A stretch of 64,000 bases of DNA from Deltaproteobacteria bacterium (GTDB taxonomy: Bacteria; Desulfobacterota; Desulfuromonadia; Desulfuromonadales; Geopsychrobacteraceae). Positions 42,080-49,200 of the stretch are shown here, one piece after another; position 1 is the stretch's first letter, and each line of letters opens with the position of its first letter. Made by a program: the position numbers and the translations under genes. Under the pieces are notes generated by a model. That model saw only the letters and a program-made list of their open reading frames with translations, ran no database searches and was not told the origin of the DNA. The stretch spans positions 62,001-126,000 of the forward strand of contig JAJRQI010000008.1 of assembly GCA_024280335.1 (NCBI GenBank), in the 5' to 3' direction.

Positions 42080-43150
42080 AAGTTCATAACTTTCTCAATT
42101 CCGACAACCGATAACCCTGCTCCGCCGCCAATCGCTCCCCGCGCTGCACCGACAAACTCACCGCCGGCTGACTGATGCCAAGCTGCGCAGTCAACGAGGT
42201 CGCGGTGCAGCCCAGCTCGCGCACCGCCCAAAAGCAGAAAAGACTGCGTGCCCTCACCCTTTGCGGCTGCTTGCCTCGGGCGCAAACTTCGGCGACATCA
42301 ACCTGAAGCACCGTCGCAACCGCTTCAGCCAGCTGATCCAGGCCGAAACCAGCCGCGCGGTAAGACTCTCTGACCGCAATCTGCTCGTCGGCCTGTGCCA
42401 GCACAGCGGCGACAAAATCCCCGTCACCCAGAATCCGCGCATCGCTCAAAGGCAAATCCCCAGCGGTAACGCTATTTTGTCCAGCACCGATTAAACTGCG
42501 AAGCAACCCGCCACCGGACAGTTCGGGACGTTGCTTCTGTTCGACTCCATCAGCAACAAAAGCAAGATACTTCTTCCGTGCAGCCCTCTCGCCCTTGCCG
42601 AAATAGCCCAAAATCTCATCAACCGCCAGCGCTCCCGGATTCTTCAGCCCCAGTAATTGTCGATGCCCGCAATAGGGATAAAGCGCCAGATCATCCAATG
42701 AAACGACCAGCCCGGCCCGCAGGGGATTGAGATGGATATAACGGATCAGCTCGAAAAGGTAGAGATCGTCCTGGCAGATGATCGATTTATAGCGATTTTG
42801 AAACAGATGGCCGCTGCGCTTGTGGCGCAGGTTAAAAGCCACCGCGTAGCCGGTCAGCAGGCGGCGCATCACCGTACTGATGGGGGTCGGGCCGGTCTGC
42901 AGCAGCAGATGGAAATGATTGGGGATCAGCACCCAAGCGTAGCAGCGCGTCTCGGTGGCCGCAAGGATGGTTTCGAGCCGGGTGACAAAATCGTCACGGT
43001 CGGCATCGGTGCGAAAGATCGGCTTACGCTCGACACCACGACAGATGATGTGGTGCAGAGCGCCGGGGGCGTCGATACGGGCTTGGCGAGGCATAGGAGA
43101 AGGATAGCAGCAGACATGGGGGATGCAACTTATAATCTTATGAACGTCCC
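42069..43150. mobile_element. RAYT insertion with 14-bp inverted ends between the duplicated segments
   Basis: The ends GGGACGTTCATAAG (42069-42082) and CTTATGAACGTCCC (43137-43150) are perfect inverted repeats that enclose the RAYT gene. Each end lies about 12 bp from the junction with a duplicated segment (42056 and 43163). Thus the 1.1-kb transposase segment is placed symmetrically between the two copies. Confidence 0.7.
42084..43094 (-). CDS. REP-associated tyrosine transposase (RAYT, Y1/HUH family)
   Basis: Single-domain HUH endonuclease of 336 residues related to IS200/IS605 transposases. The N-terminal MPRQARIDAPGALHHIICRG, the metal-binding HFH in PNHFHLLLQ, and the catalytic Tyr in FQNRYKSII are all present. 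The C-terminal third has a DnaA-like helix-turn-helix segment (VCARGKQPQRVRARSLFCFWAVRELG). RAYTs process palindromic REP elements. It is directly downstream of a duplicated sigma-54 promoter, which could drive it. Confidence 0.93.
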   Translation of the reverse strand: MPRQARIDAPGALHHIICRGVERKPIFRTDADRDDFVTRLETILAATETRCYAWVLIPNHFHLLLQTGPTPISTVMRRLLTGYAVAFNLRHKRSGHLFQNRYKSIICQDDLYLFELIRYIHLNPLRAGLVVSLDDLALYPYCGHRQLLGLKNPGALAVDEILGYFGKGERAARKKYLAFVADGVEQKQRPELSGGGLLRSLIGAGQNSVTAGDLPLSDARILGDGDFVAAVLAQADEQIAVRESYRAAGFGLDQLAEAVATVLQVDVAEVCARGKQPQRVRARSLFCFWAVRELGCTATSLTAQLGISQPAVSLSVQRGERLAAEQGYRLSELRKL

Positions 43151-43173
43151 ATGCCCTTGCTCCAAATAGTCAA

Positions 43174-43189
43174 TGCAATGCAGATGCCA
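43174..43189 (-). promoter_or_regulatory. Duplicated sigma-54 promoter facing the RAYT gene
   Basis: TGGCATCTGCATTGCA on the minus strand, identical to the AOR promoter and 80 bp before the RAYT start. With its composite element 180 bp upstream, it could place RAYT and methyltransferase copy 1 under the alcohol-regulon activator. Confidence 0.75.
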
Positions 43190-43294
43190 GCTTTTAGAAC
43201 GATGGTTGATTTGTTAATTGCAATAAATTTCGTACACTTAACGCAGTAAAAAAACAATCAAGGTGTAATACGAAATGGTTCGTTGACAAGCGAC

Positions 43295-43311
43295 TGTGGA
43301 GATTTTCTCCG
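43295..43311 (-). promoter_or_regulatory. Single 17-bp element in the duplicated control region
   Basis: TGTGG-AGATTTT-CTCCG, identical to 41373-41389. Confidence 0.45.
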
Positions 43312-43351
43312 ATTAATACTCTCGCAACTCTGATCCTTCAGAATCAGGCGT

Positions 43352-43386
43352 TGTGGAGTTTTTATGCAATGGGTAATTTTTCCACA
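43352..43386 (-). promoter_or_regulatory. 35-bp composite activator element, duplicated copy
   Basis: TGTGG-AGTTTTT-ATGCA and TGGGT-AATTTTT-CCACA, 18 bp apart. The sequence has diverged from the AOR copy, but spacing and outer bases are kept, which suggests selection rather than simple identity by descent. Confidence 0.65.
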
Positions 43387-43425
43387 CCACGAAAAGTTTC
43401 ACAGTGGAAAGTTTTCCGGGCCAAT

Positions 43426-43998
43426 TCAATCTGGTCGCCGGGCGACAATACCTGCCAAGGAACCACCCTTTGCCGAGGGCTCGATGCCTTCTTCGTGAAG
43501 CAGGATCTCCCAGTCGGTAAAAATCTCCAGCAATTCACCCGCTCGAAGTGAAATCTCCGGGCTGATCGGTCCATAGCGGTCAGCCCCGGCGCTACTGAAG
43601 GTTCGCAAAACAATCACACCGCCGGGGCGCACCCGAGCAAGCTCCTGCGCTAACAAAGGTCGATGCAGATAGAAAAAATTCAACAACAGATCGAAAGGAC
43701 CGGCCGGTAACTGCGCGTCAGTCTCCAGATCGAGCGGTACGGTTTCGATGACCAGGTCGCGGCGCCGCGCTTCCGCATCCAGCAGATCCAGCGCCACCTC
43801 GGACACATCGACCGCGGTCACGGCAAACCCCTGTTCGGCAAGAAAAACAGCATTCCGCCCCATCCCGCAGGCAATATCGATCGCTTTCCCCCGGGGCAAC
43901 AGGGGATGGATCTTCTGTAGCCACGGATCGGCGTTAAAATCGGCGACAGCCGCCTTTTTACGCCAGCGGTCATTCCATCTGTTGTGTAGGTCGCTCAT
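43426..43998 (-). CDS. Class I SAM-dependent methyltransferase (TehB-like), copy 2
   Basis: Paralogue of the gene at 41504 (190 residues), with the same SAM-binding IDIACGMGRNAVFLAEQGF and overall sequence. It follows mftF by 110 bp on the same strand with only a weak hairpin between, so it could be the last gene of the mycofactocin operon. Mycobacteria use a SAM methyltransferase (MftM) to methylate the mycofactocin glycan; whether this protein does the same is speculative, because the resemblance is only at superfamily level. Confidence 0.83.
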   Translation of the reverse strand: MSDLHNRWNDRWRKKAAVADFNADPWLQKIHPLLPRGKAIDIACGMGRNAVFLAEQGFAVTAVDVSEVALDLLDAEARRRDLVIETVPLDLETDAQLPAGPFDLLLNFFYLHRPLLAQELARVRPGGVIVLRTFSSAGADRYGPISPEISLRAGELLEIFTDWEILLHEEGIEPSAKGGSLAGIVARRPD

Positions 43999-44107
43999 GG
44001 TGATGATTCCGCTAATTTTGCAAAAACAGTGCTGGCAACGGCACCGGTTTTTTATTGTAACAGGGCGGCATTGATCTGCGAGAGGATTCTTTCAGTGCCT
44101 GAGGATT

Positions 44108-45535
44108 TTATCCAGATTGCAGATTCAAGCGATAGCTGGCAAAGCTCTTCAGTTTGAAGCATCCCCAGAAGGCGCCGCTGCCGTAGGCGAGCTGTTCGAG
44201 AAAGTAGCAGTGATAGAACCCGGGCAGCGACATTCCGGGTTTTCGCACTCGGTAGTCGACCAGCCCGACCGCCAGCAGTAGACCGAGAGTCAGCGGTGCA
44301 GCGGGCAGATAGAGAATTGACATCAACAGCAGCGGCAACAGATAGTAACGCAACAGATGATAACCGAGATAATAGCCGAGGCTGCCGACCGCTCGGATGC
44401 GCGCGGTCAGAATCTTTCCGATGGAAAGGCAGAGCCCCTGCTTGCCCATCCGGCGCTTGGTCGAACAGGAATCGATCAGCAGCAACAGCGCGGCAGCCGG
44501 CAGCGGCAACAGCGAGAAAGTAACCGCTGCGACCGTCATCAGCAGCAGGATCGAGACCAACATCGGCGGCAGCAACATTTTCTTGCCGCGCAGCGGATGC
44601 AGCTGCTGCAACAACCCTTCAGATGTGCCGTAATCGAACCGCCGCCGCATAAACGGCCAGAGCACAGCACGATGGGCGTGATAGACGGTGCCTATGGGAA
44701 GATACTGAATTTTCCAGCCGGCATCACGCAACCGCCAGGTCAGATCGACATCCTCACCGACCTGCAGTTCGGTGCGGAAACCGCCAGCGGCAACAAAGGC
44801 AGTTTTACGCATCAGCAGGTTGCAGCTCGGCAGATAAAAGGTGTCGCCCCCTGCCCCGCCGGACATTTCGCGGCGGCCGAGGTTCAAACTCGACATAACC
44901 GCCTCATAGCGATCCAGGACAGAGCCGTGATGCATACCATCGACCCAGCCACCAACCGCAGCAAGTTTTTCATCGCTAAAAGCTGGCAACAGGTCGGCCA
45001 GCCAGTCTTCTGCTGCGCTACAGTCAGAATCGATAAAGGCGAGAATTTCACCACTGGCGACCGCCGCACCTTTATTCCGCGCCAGTGCCGGGCCACCACC
45101 GACCACGCCCGATGCAAGCAGAACCGCACCCAACTCTTCAGCAACCTGCGGGGTGTTATCACTGCTGCCATCGTCGACGACGATCACTTCTACCTTGTCC
45201 TGCGGATAATCGAGTTGCTGCAACGAGGTCAAGCAGTTGCGCAGATCATCTGCACGATCCTTGACCGGAATGACGATACTGACCGACGGCAACCGCTGCA
45301 AATCCTGCGATCCCTGCAATTTAGTAAAATCGCGCTCAACAAAACCACTTTTGACCAGCGACTCCAACACCTTTATTTCAGCCGCAGATTCCGGCTGGAT
45401 TCCATCATCCAGCCGCTCAATCAACTTCAATAACGCTTTATTCAAGCGCACCATCCGCAATGGCCGCGAGGAGACCAGAAAACTGCCTTGGGCAGAAGCT
45501 TCGATACTGATCCCATCTGCCAGCCGATAGATCAC
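44108..45535 (-). CDS. mftF: Mycofactocin system glycosyltransferase, MftF
   Basis: Membrane-associated family 2 glycosyltransferase of 475 residues that adds glucose units to (pre)mycofactocin in mycobacteria. A short N-terminal winged domain (RLADGISIEASAQGSFLVSS) precedes the GT-A domain with SIVIPVKDRADDLRNCL, VEVIVVDDGSSDNT, DSDCSA and GEDVDLTWRLRDAGW. Several C-terminal membrane helices follow. The layout matches MftF. Its start overlaps the ETF beta gene by four bases, placing it in the mft operon. Confidence 0.9.
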   Translation of the reverse strand: MIYRLADGISIEASAQGSFLVSSRPLRMVRLNKALLKLIERLDDGIQPESAAEIKVLESLVKSGFVERDFTKLQGSQDLQRLPSVSIVIPVKDRADDLRNCLTSLQQLDYPQDKVEVIVVDDGSSDNTPQVAEELGAVLLASGVVGGGPALARNKGAAVASGEILAFIDSDCSAAEDWLADLLPAFSDEKLAAVGGWVDGMHHGSVLDRYEAVMSSLNLGRREMSGGAGGDTFYLPSCNLLMRKTAFVAAGGFRTELQVGEDVDLTWRLRDAGWKIQYLPIGTVYHAHRAVLWPFMRRRFDYGTSEGLLQQLHPLRGKKMLLPPMLVSILLLMTVAAVTFSLLPLPAAALLLLIDSCSTKRRMGKQGLCLSIGKILTARIRAVGSLGYYLGYHLLRYYLLPLLLMSILYLPAAPLTLGLLLAVGLVDYRVRKPGMSLPGFYHCYFLEQLAYGSGAFWGCFKLKSFASYRLNLQSG

Positions 45536-46428
45536 TTTTCGCTCCCGCTAAACATGCCTTCGCCCTGGAAAATTTTAAACAGCTGATCGGCGGTTTGCTG
45601 TGCAGAAAGCGCGTGCAACTTCCCTTCACGCGGCTTGATGCCGCCAGACAGCAGGGCCAGAATCCGGTCGAACGCGGGCAGCTTTGCGTCGGGAGTGACC
45701 AGCCGCTGCGGATTTGACCGCGGAAAGCTGCAACACTCCTTCCCCAGAACGGCACCATAGCCACCCAGTTCTGAATAGGGCAATCCCAGTTCAGCAGTGC
45801 CCCAGGTTTCAATCCCCTTGGCCAGTGCCGCCATCAACATCGCCTGATCCGGATAGCGTGCTTCGCAGCAGCCCTCAGCAAACAGCAAGGTACAAGGAGT
45901 GCTGGTGCCGACCAACTGGCGCGCACCACGATCACACTTGCGCAATACCTCAACTTTGCCATCGATAGACTCAACCTTAAGGGCTGCCGTCACGTAGGGG
46001 ATGCCGAGTTTGGCGGAAGCAAGCAGCGGCACCGGATCTGCGCCAGAATCGAGCAACCGGTTTCCAGTCAGAAAATAATCGGGTTGCAGGATCTCCATAA
46101 GGCGCTCGACCAAGCGCGCGTCAGAAATGTTATCGCCACCGATAAAGGCAGAATCCCAGACCCTGATGCAGCGCTGAACCCCCATCGACAGCGCAAGCCG
46201 CAAATGATCCTCAAGCCGCTGTGGACCGATAACCACGGCCGTAACGGTACCCTCGTGTGTTTCTGCTAAGCATAACGCCTGTTCCAAAGCGCAGAGGTCC
46301 GCCGGATTAGCAAGCCGCCGCAAGCCCCGTTCGCGGACGTCGTAACCATCGGCGGTTAAACGGACCGGTGGTCGCGGATCGCAGGTCTCGCGCAACAGAA
46401 CAACTATATTGATTGGATTTTTTGGCAT
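45532..46428 (-). CDS. etfB: Electron transfer flavoprotein beta subunit (FixA-like), mycofactocin-associated
   Basis: ETF beta-type protein of 298 residues with the family pattern INIVVLLRETCDPR at the start, NPADLCALEQALCLAE, and DYFLTGNRLLDSGADPVPLLASAKLGIPYVTAA. With the alpha subunit encoded at 48172 it would accept electrons from flavoprotein or mycofactocin-linked dehydrogenases. It sits between the FixX-like gene and mftF, separated from the former by palindromic repeats. Confidence 0.87.
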   Translation of the reverse strand: MPKNPINIVVLLRETCDPRPPVRLTADGYDVRERGLRRLANPADLCALEQALCLAETHEGTVTAVVIGPQRLEDHLRLALSMGVQRCIRVWDSAFIGGDNISDARLVERLMEILQPDYFLTGNRLLDSGADPVPLLASAKLGIPYVTAALKVESIDGKVEVLRKCDRGARQLVGTSTPCTLLFAEGCCEARYPDQAMLMAALAKGIETWGTAELGLPYSELGGYGAVLGKECCSFPRSNPQRLVTPDAKLPAFDRILALLSGGIKPREGKLHALSAQQTADQLFKIFQGEGMFSGSEK

Positions 46429-46456
46429 TTTATTACTCCAATTGTCTGATACAGGC

Positions 46457-46598
46457 GGGCGAGGCAGCGCCTCTCCCCTACAGGTTTAACGTTCCATCTG
46501 ATTTCGTAGGGGCGACCCGCTGGGTCGCCCGGTCACTCCCCTACGTCCTGTTCATTTCTACGCTTTTTGTAGGGGCGACCCGCTGGGTCGCCCGGTCA
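46457..46598. repeat. Two GTAGGGGCGACCCGC palindromic repeats inside the mft operon
   Basis: Units GTAGGGGCGACCCGCTGGGTCGCCC at 46506-46535 and 46569-46598 are identical over 30 bp; a diverged palindrome (GCGGGCGAGGCAGCGCCTC) lies at 46457-46483. The second unit runs into the stop codon of the FixX-like gene. They belong to the dispersed family seen at 9315, 15291 and 51198. Confidence 0.85.
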
Positions 46599-46880
46599 AG
46601 TCATCCGGTATGAAACCCCAAAACCGCCACGCGGATAACGCCAGCGGGTGAAGGCGTCTTTGCCGCAGATGACGTAGCAGGTTCCGCATTCGAGACAACC
46701 GTCGTGAACAAAGGTTATCTTCAAATTCTCTTCATCCCAGCTGTAGCAGGCTGCCGGGCAGCAATTCACACACGACCGCTGATCACAGCTTTTACAGATT
46801 TGCTCATCCAGTTTAATGTGCGGATCACGATCTACGTTGAAACTGGTATAGTCAAAAATCTCATCGAGATTGATTTTCAT
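46596..46880 (-). CDS. FixX-like ferredoxin
   Basis: Small iron-sulfur protein of 94 residues (ATG at 46880, GGAGAG upstream). Cysteines occur as CKSCDQRSCVNCCPAAC and CLECGTCYVICG, enough for ferredoxin clusters of the FixX type found with ETF:quinone oxidoreductases. It overlaps the FixC-like gene by four bases. It probably passes electrons between the ETF and the FixC-like flavoprotein. The stop codon lies inside a dispersed palindromic repeat. Confidence 0.88.
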   Translation of the reverse strand: MKINLDEIFDYTSFNVDRDPHIKLDEQICKSCDQRSCVNCCPAACYSWDEENLKITFVHDGCLECGTCYVICGKDAFTRWRYPRGGFGVSYRMT

Positions 46881-48175
46881 AACGCTCTCCATCCGCCGTA
46901 AACGTCGGCCAGCAGGTTTTTCAACCCGACCGTCTCTTTCACCTTGCGCAACAGCAGTTTGGTCATGGTCTCTTTCGGCTTGCCATCGATGCGGTAGATT
47001 TCATCCATTACCCCACAAACCAATTCAGGGTACTGGCTAAAGATGCGGTCATTGTGGAGCATCTGCGGAGTACGGCGGTACATTTTCATATCTTTAAGCA
47101 CAAAACTCTCTTCCAGCGATTTTCGGTAGTGAGCCAGTCCTTGCTTACTGAAGTCCTGCTGCTGGTGCGCCTCGATTGCCGCCTTGCCAGCCAGAACCCC
47201 GGACTGAGAGGCAAGATTGATCCCCTCAAGATTGAGTCCAGTAATGATGCAGAATGCTGCGGCATCGCCAGCGACCATGATGCCGTCACCAACCAGTTCA
47301 GGAATCATCGAGTAGCCACCCTTAGGTACCAGGTGCGCGGAGTATTCAAGTAACTTTCCACCTCTGAGCAGCTTGGCGATCTGCGGCTGGTCCATCAAAT
47401 TATTCAGCAGACCATAGGGTGTCTGGTCGGTCTTCTCTAGACTACCGAGTTCCAACACCATCCCCAGCGACAGGGAATCATAATTCGTATAAATAAAGGT
47501 GCCGCCACGGATACCGGAGGAGTTGCCGACGATTTCGCTGGATGCCCCCTGCTCGCGCACCAGACCGAAGCGATCATCGATAACCTCCTTCGGCATATCG
47601 ATCAGCGCCTTAATACAGACGCCCTGTTGTGCGGTGCTGAATTTGGCTTGCCGCAAACCGGCCTTTTTAGCCGTAAAAGAGAGCACCCCATCGGCAGCAA
47701 TCACCACCGGTGCCCGCAGTTCAGCGCCATCGCGTAACAGCGTTACACCGACAATTTTACCGTTTTCACGGATCACATCGTCGACCGTCGAGCGGGTCAG
47801 CAAGGTTGCTCCGGCCTTGACCGCCTCTTGCGCCAGCCAGTTATCAAATTTAGGACGAAAAATCGTATAACCGTTGTAAGGAGGGGTATCCGCTGCTTCG
47901 TTATCGAAGCTGACAGTGAAACTCGACCCCGGAGTAATAAAGGAGAGATTCTTTTTAACAATATGTCGTTCCCAGGGTGCCTGCTCCCAGAAATTCGGAA
48001 AATACTCTTCGAGTGCGGTCAAACGATGCAGAACCCCGCCGAACATATTTTTTTCGCCGGGAAAGTTGCCCCGCTCCAGCAGCGCCACGCTGAGCCCGGC
48101 TTTGACCATAGTCAAAGCCGCCGAGGAACCGGCCGGACCGGCCCCAACGACGATCGCGTCAAATGTGCGTTTCAT
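46877..48175 (-). CDS. FixC-like ETF:quinone oxidoreductase flavoprotein
   Basis: FAD protein of 432 residues. The N-terminal dinucleotide fold VGAGPAGSSAALTMVKAGLSV, the ERG turn, and the second FAD motif GDGIMVAGDAAAFCIITGLNLEG match FixC/ETF-QO proteins. With the separate FixX-like protein it equals the two halves of mitochondrial ETF-QO. It probably delivers electrons from the ETF to menaquinone at the membrane. Overlaps with etfA (four bases) and the FixX gene show a tight operon. Confidence 0.9.
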   Translation of the reverse strand: MKRTFDAIVVGAGPAGSSAALTMVKAGLSVALLERGNFPGEKNMFGGVLHRLTALEEYFPNFWEQAPWERHIVKKNLSFITPGSSFTVSFDNEAADTPPYNGYTIFRPKFDNWLAQEAVKAGATLLTRSTVDDVIRENGKIVGVTLLRDGAELRAPVVIAADGVLSFTAKKAGLRQAKFSTAQQGVCIKALIDMPKEVIDDRFGLVREQGASSEIVGNSSGIRGGTFIYTNYDSLSLGMVLELGSLEKTDQTPYGLLNNLMDQPQIAKLLRGGKLLEYSAHLVPKGGYSMIPELVGDGIMVAGDAAAFCIITGLNLEGINLASQSGVLAGKAAIEAHQQQDFSKQGLAHYRKSLEESFVLKDMKMYRRTPQMLHNDRIFSQYPELVCGVMDEIYRIDGKPKETMTKLLLRKVKETVGLKNLLADVYGGWRAL

Positions 48176-49200
48176 GCGGCATCTCCTGTGACCGACTTGA
48201 CCCGCTCTATCAGCAGCGGCATCACCTCGCGCAGATCAGCGACGAAAGCTTCGTCGGAGTTGGCAACAATCGGTGCTTTGGGATCGATATTGACCGAGAC
48301 GATCCGTTTGGAATCCTTGATTCCGCCGATATGATGCATCGAACCGGAGATCCCCAGCGCCAGATAGAAGCGCGGTGCGACGGTTTTTCCGGTCTGCCCG
48401 ACCATCCGTTCAAAGCCGGTGTAACCCAGATCGTAGGCCGGACGGGTGACCCCGAGAGAAGCATTGATCAACCGGGTCAGCTCCTGAACCTGCGAGAATC
48501 CTTGTTCGCTGCAGCCAAGCCCGGCACTGACCATCACTTCCGCTTCAGTAACATCGACGGTCTGTGGGTCGGCAGGAATCCGCTCAATAATTCGGGTAGT
48601 CGCCGCAGAGACCGCTCCAGTCGGTTGCCAACGTTCAACCTGCAGCTTGCCTGGCTGCATATTCGGCAACACGACACTGCTTAGAACCTTGGGGTTGATG
48701 GTCAAAACCAATGGCACGCTGCCGTCCCAGGTTTTCGCTTGCGCGACCTGAGCACCCAGCACCTGGCGGGTCAGCTTCAAACGACCCTCTGCAACGCTGC
48801 AGGCAATCGCTTCTACGAACAGCGCAGCATCCAGCTGTGCCGCCAACAGCGGCGCCAGCGCACCACCAAGATCGTTATGTGGCAGCAACAATAGTGCGGA
48901 GCCTTGCGCCCGGGTGGCCAGTGCGATCAGTTTGCCCCGCACATCAAGGGAGTCGGTCTGCTCAGCAGACCCCTCAATCAGGGTAAGCTTCTCAACGCCG
49001 TAGGCTGCCATCGCTGCAATTGCATGATCGGTTGCGCCGGCAAAACCGATTACTGACCAGTTAGCGGAGAGTGTTTTAGCCAAACGTGAGGTTTCTGACA
49101 AAATCCCTTTGCTATAATCGTCCAGTTCATCTTCAGACAGGTCGACAAACACCAGGATTTCGCCCGGTTTCCCGGCATGCTGCAGCTTCCCGGTCGTCAT
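48172..49200 (-). CDS. etfA: Electron transfer flavoprotein alpha subunit (FixB-like), mycofactocin-associated
   Basis: ETF alpha subunit of 342 residues. The C-terminal FAD domain shows VMVSAGLGCSEQGFSQVQELTRLI, GVTRPAYDLGYTGFERMVGQTGKTVAPRFYLALGISGSMHHIGGIKDSKRIVSVNIDPKAPI and the end ADLREVMPLLIERV. The genes for alpha and beta are separated by the FixC/FixX genes, unusual for ETF. The ATG overlaps the stop of the OYE-type gene by one base. Confidence 0.93.
   Translation of the reverse strand: MTTGKLQHAGKPGEILVFVDLSEDELDDYSKGILSETSRLAKTLSANWSVIGFAGATDHAIAAMAAYGVEKLTLIEGSAEQTDSLDVRGKLIALATRAQGSALLLLPHNDLGGALAPLLAAQLDAALFVEAIACSVAEGRLKLTRQVLGAQVAQAKTWDGSVPLVLTINPKVLSSVVLPNMQPGKLQVERWQPTGAVSAATTRIIERIPADPQTVDVTEAEVMVSAGLGCSEQGFSQVQELTRLINASLGVTRPAYDLGYTGFERMVGQTGKTVAPRFYLALGISGSMHHIGGIKDSKRIVSVNIDPKAPIVANSDEAFVADLREVMPLLIERVKSVTGDAA

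Larger units (their letters stand above)
43163..43977. repeat. Segmental duplication, copy 2
   Basis: Second copy of 41241-42056, with the same sigma-54 promoter, three 17-bp elements and a second TehB-like methyltransferase gene. It lacks the AOR riboswitch, which lies outside the repeated unit. Confidence 0.92.
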
